From the NCBI GenBank assembly GCA_024278455.1, contig JAJRTE010000101.1, positions 16,560-80,559 on the forward strand: a DNA stretch of 64,000 nt. The letters are read 5' to 3'. The notes under the pieces were generated by a model. The model saw nothing but the letters and a program-made list of their open reading frames with translations, was not told where the DNA came from and did no database searches. Made by a program: the position numbers and the translations under genes. Source of the stretch: Myxococcota bacterium. GTDB lineage: Bacteria > Myxococcota_A > UBA796 > JAJRTE01. Shown piece after piece: positions 50,403 to 60,709 of this stretch; within the stretch, counting starts at the first letter, position 1; each line of letters opens with the position of its first letter.

Positions 50403-50699
50403 GTGACGAAGAGCGATCTGGTGGAACGAATTGCTGCGAAGTGCGAAACCATCTCAAGGAAGGAGGTCGAAATCGTTGTCAACACGATCTTCGACAGCAT
50501 GCGGGACGCTCTCATTCGCGGCGAAAGGATAGAAATTCGGGGCGTCGGGAGCTTCACCGTGAGAACGCGGAACGCCCGTGAGGGGCGCAATCCCAAGACA
50601 GGCTCCGTCGTTCATATCGCCGAGAAGCGTGTTCCCTATTTCAAGGTGGGAAAGGAGCTGCGCGAACGGGTCAATGCCGGCGGCGACGGCGGCAAGTGA
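50403..50699 (+). CDS. ihfB: integration host factor beta-subunit-like protein (HU/IHF family)
   Basis: 98 aa from a GTG start with AAGGAG upstream. HU/IHF fold: TKSDLVERIAAKCETISRKEVEIVVNTIFDSMRDAL, then RIEIRGVGSFTVRTRNAREGRNPKTG with the DNA-intercalating Pro arm, and PYFKVGKELRERVN. The rpsA-ihfB neighbourhood is the usual one for the beta subunit. It bends DNA at specific sites; IHF also helps Cas1-Cas2 insert spacers in some type I systems, although a role here is only a possibility. Confidence 0.93.
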   Translation: MTKSDLVERIAAKCETISRKEVEIVVNTIFDSMRDALIRGERIEIRGVGSFTVRTRNAREGRNPKTGSVVHIAEKRVPYFKVGKELRERVNAGGDGGK

Positions 50700-50793
50700 C
50701 CTGCAATATCGAGTCCCGTCTCGAGGGTGCCGGGTGCCAGGATGGCTTTCTCGAAACACCCTCGCCGACTGGAACAGCGTCATGCTGCATGGC

Positions 50794-50829
50794 AGGCCTT
50801 CCATCGCTCCGGCGCGGGAGGCCTTTTTT
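50794..50829 (+). terminator. rho-independent terminator after ihfB
   Basis: Nine-bp stem AGGCCTTCC / GGGAGGCCT with one wobble pair, loop of 13 nt, then TTTTTT. It stands between ihfB and rsmB and is the most convincing terminator in the window. Confidence 0.8.
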
Positions 50830-50946
50830 CTTGGCCGCCCGGCCTCTGGTGCCGGCCCGGCCAGGTTTTCGACATGAAGTGCTCCATTGTCCCTCCCACC
50901 CGGGTCCCGGCCGTTCACACGTATCCGGGCAACGAGTGACCTGGCC

Positions 50947-52404
50947 ATGACTGCTTCACCACATCCACGAACGACGGTCGTTTCGCCAGGGCGACACGCA
51001 GCGTGGCGCGCCCTCGTCTCCTGGGAACAACGCAAGGGGCGCGCCAGCCAGCTTCTCCAGGCAGCTCGCCCCGGCCTGACAGACCGGGAACAAAGGCTCG
51101 CCCATGAACTCCTGTTCGGCGTCCTCCGCTGGCTGGGCCGCATCGACGCCATCCTCGATCACCTCCTCGACCGCCCCCTCCGAAAACTCTCCCCGGACGT
51201 GCGCGCCATCCTGCGGCTCGGCGTCTACCAGCTCGACGACGACTTCAGAGCACCGGACCATGCCGTGGTGAGCCAGAGTGTCGCCCTCGCACGCCACGCA
51301 CGGGCCCGCTGGGCTACCGGGCTTATCAACGCCACGCTCAGGCGCTACGCGAGACACCGTTCAGCGGTCCCCCAGTACCTCGATGGGCCCGATCTTGCCG
51401 CGCTTGCCGTTCGCCACGCCCATCCCCCATGGCTCGTCGAGTCCCTGGCGCCCCGGCTCGGCGATGACCTCGAGGCGCTCTTGCAGGCCAACAACCAGGT
51501 GCCACCTTTGACCGTGCGCGTCCACGCCGACCGCGTGTCCCGCGAAACCTTCCTGGCAGCACTTGGAGAGTGCGGGATCGAAGCGGAACCGGCAGTATGG
51601 GCCGTCAGTGGCGTCCGGATCCGCAGCCATGTCGCCGTCCCCGCGTTGCCGGGATACCGCGAAGGGTGGTTCACCGTCCAGGACGAAGCCAGCCAGCTCG
51701 TCGGACAGGTCTCGGGCGTGTTGCCGGGCGAGCAGGTGCTGGACGCCTGTGCGGCCCCGGGAGGCAAGACGCTGCACCTGGCCGAGACTGTCGGCCCTCG
51801 GGGGCGCGTCTACGCCACGGACGCATCGCCGGGACGCCTGGAGATGGTCCGGGAAGCGGCCGAGCGGTGCTATCCCGGGCGCGTGAGGGTCGCGCAGAAG
51901 GTCTGGGCAGGGGAAGCCGGCCGCGGGGCTAGCCCTTCCGCAGCCGGAGGCGAGACCGGTGCCGTGCTGCCTCGAATGGACATGGGCGGCACCCTGCCTC
52001 CCGACTGGCCCAGCGTGTTCGACAGGGTCCTGGCCGATGCGCCGTGCTCCGGGCTCGGCGTCGTGAGGCGCCATCCCGAAATCAAGTGGCGGCGGCGAGC
52101 CGAGGACATACCGGGTTACGCCGACCGGCAGCTCGCCATCTTGTTGTCCTTGGCCGGCAAGGTCCGGCCGGGTGGCACCCTCACCTACAGCGTGTGCACC
52201 GTGACCGAGGAGGAGACTGCCGGGGTCGTCCACCGTTTCCTGGCCCATCGGTCAGACTTCGTGCAGGTCGATCTTGAGCAGGTTCTCGATGCCCCGGTGG
52301 GACCGCTCATATCCCGCGAGGGTTTTCTCACGACGTTTCCACACCGTGACGATTGTGACGCCTTCTTCGTGGCACGGCTCGAAAGAGTCTTTCCAGGAAC
52401 GTGA
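50947..52404 (+). CDS. rsmB: 16S rRNA (cytosine-967-C5)-methyltransferase
   Basis: 485 aa. The N-terminal NusB-like helical domain ([24 protein letters not shown]) is joined to a Rossmann methyltransferase: SAM motif [16 protein letters not shown], and two catalytic cysteines in [20 protein letters not shown] and [11 protein letters not shown]. It marks C967 of 16S rRNA. An insertion of about 35 Gly/Ser/Ala-rich residues near the middle separates SAM motifs and is unusual. It starts the rightward operon rsmB-mutS-amidase-xerD-CCA-scpA. Confidence 0.95.
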   Translation: MTASPHPRTTVVSPGRHAAWRALVSWEQRKGRASQLLQAARPGLTDREQRLAHELLFGVLRWLGRIDAILDHLLDRPLRKLSPDVRAILRLGVYQLDDDFRAPDHAVVSQSVALARHARARWATGLINATLRRYARHRSAVPQYLDGPDLAALAVRHAHPPWLVESLAPRLGDDLEALLQANNQVPPLTVRVHADRVSRETFLAALGECGIEAEPAVWAVSGVRIRSHVAVPALPGYREGWFTVQDEASQLVGQVSGVLPGEQVLDACAAPGGKTLHLAETVGPRGRVYATDASPGRLEMVREAAERCYPGRVRVAQKVWAGEAGRGASPSAAGGETGAVLPRMDMGGTLPPDWPSVFDRVLADAPCSGLGVVRRHPEIKWRRRAEDIPGYADRQLAILLSLAGKVRPGGTLTYSVCTVTEEETAGVVHRFLAHRSDFVQVDLEQVLDAPVGPLISREGFLTTFPHRDDCDAFFVARLERVFPGT

Positions 52405-52411
52405 GGTCGGC

Positions 52412-55015
52412 TTGAACGAGAGTACCCCATTCCTTCGGCAATACACGGAAATCAAGGCCCAACACGAGGACGCCATTTTGTTCTTCCGGATGGGCGACTT
52501 CTACGAGATGTTCTTCGAAGACGCCCAAAAGGCAGCCAAGGCGCTCGACATCACGCTGACCGCTCGAGGCAAGGTCGGCGACGAGCCCATCCCCATGGCG
52601 GGTGTGCCCCACCACGCTGCCGAGCAGTACATCGCCCGGCTCGTCGACCAGGGCTTCAAGGTCGCCATTTGCGAGCAGGTGGGCGACCCGAAGACCTCGA
52701 GGGGTATCGTGGCGCGTAAGGTCACCCGTGTCGTGACGCCCGGTGTCATCGTCGAAGAGGGGACCTTGGACGCCAAGAGCCACAACTTCCTCCTCGCCCT
52801 CGTGCGCCCAGCGGATCGATGGGGTATCGCCTACGCCGATGTCTCCACCGGCGATTTCTTCACCGCTGAACTCGACACCGAAGATGATGTCGCCGCCGAA
52901 CTCGCCCGCGTGGCGCCTCGAGAAATCGTCCTTCCCCAATCCCTCGAGATGGATCCCGCGGCCGACAGGCTCCTCGAGAGTGCCGGCTGCCTGTTCAACT
53001 ACCGCTCGGACAGCGTTTTCGAGATGGAGATGGCACGGGATGCGCTGCTGTCCCACTTCGGGGTCAGTTCGCTGGATGGGTTCGGTTGTCGCGGTTTCAC
53101 CATCGGGATTTCCGCCGCCGCCGGTGTGCTGTCCTACCTCCAGGAGACGCGCCACGAGGGGACTCTCAAGCTCGAGCGGCTGGTTCCCTACCGACTGCAC
53201 GACTACATGATACTGGACGACCCCACCCGGACCAACCTCGAGCTGCTGCGCACGATCCAGGAGGGCAAGAAGTCCGGCAGCCTCCTGCACCTCGTGGACC
53301 AGTCGGTCACTGCCATGGGCGGCCGCATGCTCCGGCGGTGGCTGCTCTACCCTCTCGTGGACGTCGCCGCCATTCGCCGGCGTCAAGACCAGGTGGCCGT
53401 GCTCCACCACGAAACCAATCTCAGGGAGCAGCTTCGCGACCGGTTGCAAGCCGTCGCAGACCTCGAGCGCCTGACGGCAAGGGTGGTCGCCGGCTCCGCG
53501 GGGCCCAGGGACCTGGTGTCCCTGAGACGGTCTCTCGAACAGGTACCGGGTATCACGGCCCTCGTCGACGCGAGCGGAGAGTTGGCGCTCGAGGCATTCT
53601 CCACCCTGGACCCCTGTCCAGAGGCTGCGGAACTCATCGCTCGAGCCATCGTTGACGAGCCGCCAGCGTCGTTGAAGGAGGGCGGGGTCATTCGGACCGG
53701 TTACAGCGCCGAGTTGGACGAACTCATCGCGATCAGCCGGGAGGGGAAGGGGTTCATCGCCCGGCTCGAGGCCGCCGAGCGGGAGCGGACGGGGATTGCG
53801 TCCCTCAAGGTGAGATACAACAAGGTGTTCGGGTACTTCATAGAAGTCACTCGAGCCAACCTCGGCGCCGTGCCCGACGACTACATTCGGAAGCAAACCT
53901 TGACCACTTGCGAGCGGTTCATCACCCAGGACCTCAAGGAGTACGAGGGTAAAGTCCTGGGAGCCGAGGAGCGCCGCATCGCCCTCGAGCACGAACTATT
54001 CGCGGCGGTGCGGGAGCGGCTTGCGGACATGCACCGGCAGGTCAAGGCGCTGGCGACCGGTCTCGCCGAACTCGACGCTCTGTGCACGCTCGCCGAAGTC
54101 GCGGCCAGGTATCGCTACGTCCGGCCGCAGGTGGACACGAGCGATATCATCGACATCGTCGACGGCCGCCACCCCGTGGTGGAACGCATGTTGGCCCGGG
54201 AGAAGTTCGTGCCCAACGACATTCGCCTGGACACGCGCTCGAAGCAAGTGATCATTCTCACCGGACCGAACATGGCCGGCAAGTCGACGATCATGCGCCA
54301 GGTTGCCCTGATCACGCTCATGGCCCAGATGGGGAGCTTCGTGCCTGCAAGGAAGTGTCGGGTCGGTGTCGTCGACCGTATCTTCACTCGAGTCGGCGCC
54401 TCCGACAATCTCGCTCGTGGCCACTCCACTTTCATGGTGGAGATGACGGAGACGGCCAACATCCTCCACTTCGCGACCCGGCACAGCCTCGTACTGCTCG
54501 ACGAAATCGGAAGGGGCACCTCCACCTTCGACGGTCTGTCCATCGCCTGGGCGGTCGCGGAGATGTTACATGACACGATCGGTTGCAAGGTGATTTTCGC
54601 CACGCACTATCACGAACTGATCGACCTGGCGTTGACACGAGACCGGGTTGTCAATCTGAACGTGACCGTGAAAGAATGGGGTGATAACGTGGTGTTTCTC
54701 CGCAAGCTCCAGGAGGGTGGAGCAAGCCGGAGCTACGGCATCCAGGTGGCGCGCCTGGCCGGGCTGCCCAGGGATGTGGTCGAGCGCGCGAAGGAGGTTC
54801 TGGGAAACCTCGAGCGGGGAGAACTCAACGAACTGGGCGAACCGAGAATCGCAAGGCGGGACGACCAACCCGCCAGGCGCACCGGCCAGTTCTCCCTGTT
54901 CGCGCCGCCGTCGGCGGTCAAGGAGGCCCTCCTCAAGCTCGACGTCAACCGCCTGACCCCGCTGGAAGCGCTGGAACGATTGGCAGCGCTCCAGGAACTC
55001 GCGCGCAACGAATGA
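52412..55015 (+). CDS. mutS: DNA mismatch repair protein MutS
   Basis: 867 aa from a TTG start preceded by GTGAGGT; no ATG or GTG near the conserved N-terminus fits better. The mismatch-binding Phe-x-Glu is in [14 protein letters not shown]. The connector, core and clamp domains are present, and the ATPase has [27 protein letters not shown] and [10 protein letters not shown]-terminal linker ends in a helix likely used for tetramer formation ([16 protein letters not shown]). Full length and intact. It lies 7 bp after rsmB. Confidence 0.98.
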   Translation: MNESTPFLRQYTEIKAQHEDAILFFRMGDFYEMFFEDAQKAAKALDITLTARGKVGDEPIPMAGVPHHAAEQYIARLVDQGFKVAICEQVGDPKTSRGIVARKVTRVVTPGVIVEEGTLDAKSHNFLLALVRPADRWGIAYADVSTGDFFTAELDTEDDVAAELARVAPREIVLPQSLEMDPAADRLLESAGCLFNYRSDSVFEMEMARDALLSHFGVSSLDGFGCRGFTIGISAAAGVLSYLQETRHEGTLKLERLVPYRLHDYMILDDPTRTNLELLRTIQEGKKSGSLLHLVDQSVTAMGGRMLRRWLLYPLVDVAAIRRRQDQVAVLHHETNLREQLRDRLQAVADLERLTARVVAGSAGPRDLVSLRRSLEQVPGITALVDASGELALEAFSTLDPCPEAAELIARAIVDEPPASLKEGGVIRTGYSAELDELIAISREGKGFIARLEAAERERTGIASLKVRYNKVFGYFIEVTRANLGAVPDDYIRKQTLTTCERFITQDLKEYEGKVLGAEERRIALEHELFAAVRERLADMHRQVKALATGLAELDALCTLAEVAARYRYVRPQVDTSDIIDIVDGRHPVVERMLAREKFVPNDIRLDTRSKQVIILTGPNMAGKSTIMRQVALITLMAQMGSFVPARKCRVGVVDRIFTRVGASDNLARGHSTFMVEMTETANILHFATRHSLVLLDEIGRGTSTFDGLSIAWAVAEMLHDTIGCKVIFATHYHELIDLALTRDRVVNLNVTVKEWGDNVVFLRKLQEGGASRSYGIQVARLAGLPRDVVERAKEVLGNLERGELNELGEPRIARRDDQPARRTGQFSLFAPPSAVKEALLKLDVNRLTPLEALERLAALQELARNE

Positions 55016-55056
55016 TGGCGACCGTCGAGCCGGGAGCGGATCGAGGCCGGAGGCCC

Positions 55057-56892
55057 ATGAGGAAGCTGCTGCTGATTCTTGCATGCCTGCTGCACATCGG
55101 ACTGGCTGCCCAGCCCGCGCGCGCTGCGACGCTCGACGCCCGCTACCAGGCCATTCGCGCCGACTATGCTGCCCTTCGAGCCAACCCCGCAGCACGCGCC
55201 GAACGGGCCAACTGGATCGACATCGCCGCACGGCTTTCCGCCCTCATCGGGGACGAATCGGCGACCCGCCCACGGCTCGACGCCAGGATGCGGTACACCC
55301 TGGGTATGGTCTATTTCGGCATGTACGGCCAGTTTCGCCTGGTCGAGGACCTCCAGAAGGCCCACGACACGCTCAACGACCTGGTCCTGAAGTATCCCGC
55401 CAACCCCCTCGCCGACGACGCGCTGTTCTTTCGCGGTGAGATCCTGCACAAGCTCGGGGACGACAACGCTTCATCGCGTGTGCTCCGCAGCGTGCTGGTC
55501 ACCTACCCCGGCGGCAATCGTACCGCCGACGCCCGGCGGTTGTTGAACAAGGTGGAGCGACACCGACGAGAAGTCGCGCGCGCGGAGGCGGCAGATGGGG
55601 AAGGGGCGCCCGGGGGGGCGGAGTCAGGCCGTCCGGCGGCCGGCGACGCGCGGACCGGGACAGGATCCGAACCGGGGACCGCCCCGGGCGATGTCCCGCC
55701 CTACCCCACCGGAACGCCCGTCCTCCGCAGCCCCGCCGTGGCGCTGTCATCGGTCAAGGTATGGACCAATCCCGACTACACACGGGTGGTGCTCGAGGTG
55801 GCCGACAAGGTGGCGTACCGGCACCGGCTGGAGCAGGACGACGGTCAGAGTGTGAGCCACGTGGTCATCGATCTCTCCGGCGTCGTGCTGGACGACAATT
55901 TCGAGAAAACCCTGCTTGCCGGCGAGGAAAGGCTGCTTGTTCCCGTATCCGGAGGATTGCTTCACACATTGTCCGTGGCTCAGTCCGACACCGGCACGAT
56001 CGAACTCGATCTCGAGGTCGGACCGCTGAGGACCTATCGCGTCACGCCGTTCCAGGCTCCGTTTCGCATCCTGGTCGACCTGTTCGGGCGCATCGAAGCG
56101 CCGGATGACCGGGACGACCTGGAGACATTGGTCCTGAACCTCGATGGGCGGAGTGGCGGCTCGACCGATGGGGGTGGAGATCGGACATCGCCGTCGCGTT
56201 TCGTCGTTGTGCTGGACGCGGGCCACGGAGGCAAGGACACCGGCGCGATAGGCCCCGGGGGCACGATGGAAAAGGATGTCGTGCTGGCCATCGCCCGTCA
56301 AGCTCGCGACAAGCTCGAGGCACTCCCCGGGGTCTCGGTGGTGATGGTTCGAGACCGCGACGTGTTCGTGCCGCTCGACGAGCGCACGCGTGTAGCCAAC
56401 CGGAAAAACGCCGATCTGTTCATCTCCATCCATGCGAACGCGCTGGCGAACCGGCGGGCGAGCGGGATCGAGACCTACTACCTGGACACGGCGTCGGATG
56501 AAGGTGCGGCCAGGCTCGCGGCCAAGGAGAACGCCACGTTGAAGGACCACTCCCTGCTGGGCATGATCGTGCAGGATCTGACCATATCCGGCAATGTCCG
56601 TTATTCGAGGCGGCTGGCGCGCACGGTCCACCGCGAGTTGGTGGAAGGAGTCCGGCGCCACTATCCGCCCCACACCGTGCGGGACCTGGGCGTGAAGAGC
56701 GCCCTGTTCTACGTCTTGTTCGGCGCGCAAATGCCGAGTATCCTGGTCGAGGTATCGTTCATCAGCAACCCGGTCGAGGAAATACGGCTGGGGAGCCGGC
56801 GATACCAGGAGGTCGCCGCGGAGGCGATCTGCGAAGGGGTGTTGCGATACTGGCGGGAGACCGCCACCCTATCTCGAGCAGGGGGGATGTAG
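55057..56892 (+). CDS. N-acetylmuramoyl-L-alanine amidase with AMIN and TPR domains (AmiC-like)
   Basis: 611 aa. A signal peptide (MRKLLLILACLLHIGLAAQP) is followed by TPR-like helices (about 40-165), a Gly/Ala/Pro linker, an AMIN localisation domain (about 225-355: VWTNPDYTRVVLEVADKV) and the amidase_3 catalytic domain. The zinc ligands are in LDAGHGGKDTG, MEKDVVL and ISIHANA, with the final Glu in VEVSFISN. It cleaves peptidoglycan stem peptides at division. GGAGG lies just before the chosen ATG. The stop is immediately followed by the xerD start. Confidence 0.95.
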   Translation: MRKLLLILACLLHIGLAAQPARAATLDARYQAIRADYAALRANPAARAERANWIDIAARLSALIGDESATRPRLDARMRYTLGMVYFGMYGQFRLVEDLQKAHDTLNDLVLKYPANPLADDALFFRGEILHKLGDDNASSRVLRSVLVTYPGGNRTADARRLLNKVERHRREVARAEAADGEGAPGGAESGRPAAGDARTGTGSEPGTAPGDVPPYPTGTPVLRSPAVALSSVKVWTNPDYTRVVLEVADKVAYRHRLEQDDGQSVSHVVIDLSGVVLDDNFEKTLLAGEERLLVPVSGGLLHTLSVAQSDTGTIELDLEVGPLRTYRVTPFQAPFRILVDLFGRIEAPDDRDDLETLVLNLDGRSGGSTDGGGDRTSPSRFVVVLDAGHGGKDTGAIGPGGTMEKDVVLAIARQARDKLEALPGVSVVMVRDRDVFVPLDERTRVANRKNADLFISIHANALANRRASGIETYYLDTASDEGAARLAAKENATLKDHSLLGMIVQDLTISGNVRYSRRLARTVHRELVEGVRRHYPPHTVRDLGVKSALFYVLFGAQMPSILVEVSFISNPVEEIRLGSRRYQEVAAEAICEGVLRYWRETATLSRAGGM

Positions 56893-57792
56893 ATGGCAGT
56901 GGAGTTCGATGTCGCGTTGGATGAATTCTTCAATCATCTCAAGGTGGAACGGGGGTTGGCGCTCAACACCCTGGACGCCTACGGCCGTGACCTGGCCAGG
57001 TTCTCCCGGTTTCTCGAGGATGCCGGCGTCACCGGTGTCGCCGACGTGTCCCGCGATCACGTGCTGGATTTCGTGGTCACGCTGCAGGAAGATGGCCTTT
57101 CGTCGCGTTCGGTCGCCCGGCACCTGGTATCGATCCGGATGTTCTTCAAGTACCAGGATCGGCAGGGTCGCGTCGAGGCCAACCCGGCGGCGCAGGTGGA
57201 CAGCCCGAAGTTGTGGCGGCGGCTGCCGGAGGTACTGACCACGGAAGAGGTCGAAACCTTGTTGAATCAGCCGAACCAGGACACCGCGGGAGGGTTGCGA
57301 GATGCCGCCATGCTCGAGGTGCTTTACGCCACGGGTCTGAGGATATCGGAACTCATTTCTCTCACCATGCGTGACCTGAACCTCGAGCTGGGGTGCGTGA
57401 CGACCATGGGGAAGGGCCGGAAGCAGCGCCTGGTGCCCATGGGGCGCAAGGCCAGGGAGGTGCTGCAGCGCTATCTCGATCAGGCCCGCCCCGCGCTGTT
57501 GAGACATGGACCGACCCCCTACGTCTTCCTTTCCAGGTTGGGCGCACCCATGAGCCGCCAGGCGTTCTGGAAGACCATCAAGAAGTATGCGGCGATGTCG
57601 GGCATCACGAAAAACATCAGCCCGCACAAGCTTCGCCATTCGTTCGCCACACATCTGCTCGAGCATGGTGCCGATCTTCGCTCGGTTCAGATGATGCTGG
57701 GCCACGCCGACATCTCGACGACCCAGATCTATACCCACGTGACACGGGAGCGTCTCAAGGAGATTCACCGGAAGTACCATCCTCGAGGCTGA
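56893..57792 (+). CDS. xerD: site-specific tyrosine recombinase XerD
   Basis: 299 aa. The N-terminal SAM-like DNA-binding domain (FFNHLKVERGLALNTLDAYGRDL) and the catalytic domain carry the full set: Arg in ATGLRISEL, Lys in GKGRKQR, HxxR in HKLRHSFATHLLEHGADLR, His in MLGHADIST and the nucleophile Tyr in QIYTHV. It resolves chromosome dimers at dif with XerC. Its start overlaps the amidase stop by zero bases. The classification as XerD rather than XerC is by overall similarity to the HYAATGLRVSEL pattern and operon position. Confidence 0.93.
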   Translation: MAVEFDVALDEFFNHLKVERGLALNTLDAYGRDLARFSRFLEDAGVTGVADVSRDHVLDFVVTLQEDGLSSRSVARHLVSIRMFFKYQDRQGRVEANPAAQVDSPKLWRRLPEVLTTEEVETLLNQPNQDTAGGLRDAAMLEVLYATGLRISELISLTMRDLNLELGCVTTMGKGRKQRLVPMGRKAREVLQRYLDQARPALLRHGPTPYVFLSRLGAPMSRQAFWKTIKKYAAMSGITKNISPHKLRHSFATHLLEHGADLRSVQMMLGHADISTTQIYTHVTRERLKEIHRKYHPRG

Positions 57793-57795
57793 ACC

Positions 57796-59310
57796 ATGGC
57801 GCATGCCAGCGACGATGCGAACCGGAGCGCTCGAGGACTCCGCCCCTGCGGGACGGAAGGCACAGGCGGTGCTGTGCGTTCCGGAGCTTGGCTTGCCGGT
57901 GTCGTGCGGCGCGTGGTCCGTCATCCTGGCGAGGGCACGGCGTCGGGGCCGGTTCCCGCGTGGCTGGCCGATGTGCTGCGCCGGGCGTCGCTGGCCGGTG
58001 ATGCCCTGTCGGTGCCGGTTCATGCCGTGGGGGGCGTCGTGCGCGACCTGTTGCTCGAACGGGCCGACATCCCGGACGTGGACCTGGTGGTAGAGGGAGA
58101 AAGGCGACTCGTTCGAGCCTGTGCCGGCCGCCTTGCAGCCGTGCTGGGTACGAGCGTATCCTGGCACGACGCCTTTGGGACGGCCACGTTACCGATCCCG
58201 GGAGGTCGTCGCCTGGACCTGGCGATGGCTCGAGTCGAGTCCTATCCCGGGCCGGCGGCCCTTCCGGTCGTCGAACCGGGTGAGATCGTGGCGGACCTGT
58301 GGAGGAGGGATTTCACGGTGAACGCCATGGCGGTCAGGCTGAACGGCCCTGGAATGAGCACCTTCCTGGACCCGACCGGAGGGCGGGAAGATCTCGCATC
58401 CGGTGTGCTTCGCGTCATGCACGGCCGCTCGTTCACCGACGACCCGACGAGGTTGCTTCGCGCCTTTCAGTATGAAGCCAGGCTGGGGCTCAGAATGGAA
58501 CCCGGCACCGTGGACCTGGCGAAACAGGCCATCGCCTCCCGGGTTCCCTGGCGTCTGTCGGACGCCAGGTTGCAGGCAGCGGTGGCGCGCGCTTTTTCCG
58601 AGGACGACGTCGGCTGGATCGTGGAGCGGGTCGTCGGGCTGGGCATGGCCTCCGTCCCCATTCACGATGGCCCACCTGATCCCCGGCCGGCCACCGGTGC
58701 GGGCGCCGCAGTCTCGATGGCAGCCCTGCCGCGGCGTGTCGCACCGGCGCGCACCCGCCTGGAACGCGCCGACCGCGCCTGGGAGATGTGCCGGACCGCC
58801 GCGGAGCCACATCCATTCTCGAGACCTTTCCCCGAACGGTGGCAGGCTCGGCTCATGGTCCTCCTGGAGTGCCTGCCTGGCCAGGCCAGGCGCCTGTTGG
58901 CCAGCCGGCTCGTCTCATCGCGGCCCATGCGCGACAGGATCTTCCGCTGGTGGGACGAAAGCGATGGAGTGATGGCGCTGCTTCGATCGCCGGGGCCGGT
59001 GGCGCCCTCGGACTTGGTGGCACGGCTCGAGCCGCTCGGGGCCGAGGGTTGGGTGGGAGCGTGGGCTGCGGCCAGTACCGGGCGGGTCGAGCAGCGTTTG
59101 ACGGAGTACCTGTGCAAGCACCGTCTGGTGCGTTCGCCGCTGGCCGGGCGAGACCTGGTGGCGCTGGGCATGGCCCCGGGCCCCGCCGTGTCGCGGACGC
59201 TGCGTGATCTCCGCCGCATGGCACTCGACACCGGGATGGGGCGTGCAGAAGCCGAGGAGCACGTGCGGGGACTCCTCACCGGAGCGTTCGATGGAACCGC
59301 AGAAGCGTGA
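57796..59310 (+). CDS. CCA tRNA nucleotidyltransferase / poly(A) polymerase family protein
   Basis: 504 aa. Nucleotidyltransferase head: HAVGGVVRDLLLERADIPDVDLVVEG with the DxD metal ligands, then GRRLDLAMARVESYPGP, and the diagnostic RRDFTVNAMAVRL followed by DPTGGREDL and DPTRLLRAFQYEARLG. It lacks the HD phosphohydrolase domain and carries about 250 Arg/Ala-rich C-terminal residues. It either adds CCA to tRNA or poly(A) to RNA; class II enzymes of the two kinds cannot be separated by eye. The N-terminal 50 residues appear unconserved. It is the penultimate gene of the operon and overlaps scpA by 20 bp. Confidence 0.9.
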   Translation: MAHASDDANRSARGLRPCGTEGTGGAVRSGAWLAGVVRRVVRHPGEGTASGPVPAWLADVLRRASLAGDALSVPVHAVGGVVRDLLLERADIPDVDLVVEGERRLVRACAGRLAAVLGTSVSWHDAFGTATLPIPGGRRLDLAMARVESYPGPAALPVVEPGEIVADLWRRDFTVNAMAVRLNGPGMSTFLDPTGGREDLASGVLRVMHGRSFTDDPTRLLRAFQYEARLGLRMEPGTVDLAKQAIASRVPWRLSDARLQAAVARAFSEDDVGWIVERVVGLGMASVPIHDGPPDPRPATGAGAAVSMAALPRRVAPARTRLERADRAWEMCRTAAEPHPFSRPFPERWQARLMVLLECLPGQARRLLASRLVSSRPMRDRIFRWWDESDGVMALLRSPGPVAPSDLVARLEPLGAEGWVGAWAAASTGRVEQRLTEYLCKHRLVRSPLAGRDLVALGMAPGPAVSRTLRDLRRMALDTGMGRAEAEEHVRGLLTGAFDGTAEA

Positions 59311-60121
59311 ACAGCCGTACCGCGTGAATCTCCCCACGTTCGAGGGGCCGCTCGACCTTCTGCTCTATCTCATCAAGCGGGACGAGTTGGACATCTGGGA
59401 CATTCCGATCTCGCGCATCACGGACGAGTACCTGGGCTACCTCGAGCTGATGAGCGAGCTGAACCTCGCCGTGGCCGGAGAGTTCCTGTTGATGGCCTCC
59501 ATGCTGACCGCGATCAAGAGTCGCATGCTCGTGGCGGCCCAGGATGACGCGCAGGACGAGCCCGAAATCGAGGATCCGCGCGCGCCTCTCGTGGAACGGT
59601 TGCTCGAGTACCAGCGGTACCGCGAGGCGGCCGACCGCCTGGCCAGCAGGGCGTGTCTGAACCGGGATGTGTTCGAGCGAGGCATCCCGGCGTTCGATGT
59701 CCCGGACGAGGCCCCGGAACCGGTCGTCGACGCGAGCCTGTACGACCTGATGCGTGCCTTGAAGGATCTGCTCGATCGGGCCGCGTCCAGGGAATTGACA
59801 CACCAGGTTACTACTATTCGCATTTCGGTCGTCGATCGCGTACACTGGCTGCATGAACGGCTGGGCACGGCAGGATCCATGAGTTTCCTGAGTCTGTTCG
59901 ACAGTCTGGAATCCAGGCTGGAGATCGTCATCACGTTTCTGGCTCTGCTCGAGATGCTCAAGGCCAACATCGTCACGCTGACCCGCCTGCCGGAGGCACC
60001 GGCGCCGGGCGCGGACGATCTACCCTCCTGGCGGCGCGGCGGCGTTGTCGCGCGGGACTGGATGATATCGGAGCGGTCCCCTGGCGACGATCTGCCCGAG
60101 GCGTTCGTCGTGGACCGGTGA
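59291..60121 (+). CDS. scpA: segregation and condensation protein A (kleisin)
   Basis: 276 aa. It bridges the SMC heads in chromosome condensation. Diagnostic are the N-terminal YRVNLPTFEGPLDLLLYLIKRDELDIWDIPI, ITDEYLGYLELM and EFLLMASMLTAIKSRMLV, and the C-terminal winged helix (ITFLALLEMLKANIVTL). The ATG lies within the end of the upstream polymerase gene. scpB, which normally follows, is not in this window. Confidence 0.96.
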   Translation: MEPQKREQPYRVNLPTFEGPLDLLLYLIKRDELDIWDIPISRITDEYLGYLELMSELNLAVAGEFLLMASMLTAIKSRMLVAAQDDAQDEPEIEDPRAPLVERLLEYQRYREAADRLASRACLNRDVFERGIPAFDVPDEAPEPVVDASLYDLMRALKDLLDRAASRELTHQVTTIRISVVDRVHWLHERLGTAGSMSFLSLFDSLESRLEIVITFLALLEMLKANIVTLTRLPEAPAPGADDLPSWRRGGVVARDWMISERSPGDDLPEAFVVDR

Positions 60122-60144
60122 CGCGCGAGCGTTGCGTCGCCTGA

Positions 60145-60163
60145 AGCCGGCTGGTAGCCGGCT
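60145..60163. repeat. short inverted-repeat hairpin after scpA
   Basis: Two AGCCGGCT palindromes separated by GGT. Small REP-like or terminator-like hairpin without a T-run. Confidence 0.4.
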
Positions 60164-60205
60164 CCACGTGGGCGAACGCGCCCGGGGAGCTGAGAGGATG
60201 GGTCC

Positions 60206-60709
60206 ATGTCATCGACGAAGAACGACGTCCATATTCTGCTCGTGGAGGACAGCGAGACCTTTGCGGTGCTGGTCCGGGCCATGTTGCGCCGGTCGGCGAG
60301 CCGGCCCTTTCGTATCGAGCCGGTCACGACGCTCGCGGAAGGTATCGAGCGTCTCGCCGACGCGATCTATGATGCCGTCTTGCTCGACCTGAACCTGCCG
60401 GACAGCCGGGGCATGGACACGCTTGTCACTGTGCTGGATAGGCCACGCGCGGCACCGGTCATCGTTCTCACCGCGCTGGAAGACGAAGAGATGGCCCTGC
60501 ACGCGATACGACTCGGCGCGCAGGACTTCCTCGTCAAGGGGAGCTTCGACGGGTGCGACCTGTGGCGGTCGGTCTGCTACGCCATCGAGCGGCACCGGAT
60601 CAGGAGCGCGTTCGAGCAGCCGCTGCGGGATAACGAAGCGTCCGGCGTGCAAGAGGAGGCAGATTCGTGGAAGACGGAGACAGGTGGCGCGGTGCGGAAG
60701 AGCGGCTGA
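60206..60709 (+). CDS. single-domain response regulator
   Basis: 167 aa. Receiver fold: acidic pocket VEDSETF, phospho-Asp in AVLLDLNLPDSRGMD, Thr in VLTALEDEE and Lys in LVKGSFDG. About 35 unstructured residues follow and no output domain is present. The LPDSRGMDT form is typical of receivers found with PAS-HK or c-di-GMP systems. No cognate kinase is adjacent. Its 3' end overlaps the next gene by 43 bp. Confidence 0.92.
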   Translation: MSSTKNDVHILLVEDSETFAVLVRAMLRRSASRPFRIEPVTTLAEGIERLADAIYDAVLLDLNLPDSRGMDTLVTVLDRPRAAPVIVLTALEDEEMALHAIRLGAQDFLVKGSFDGCDLWRSVCYAIERHRIRSAFEQPLRDNEASGVQEEADSWKTETGGAVRKSG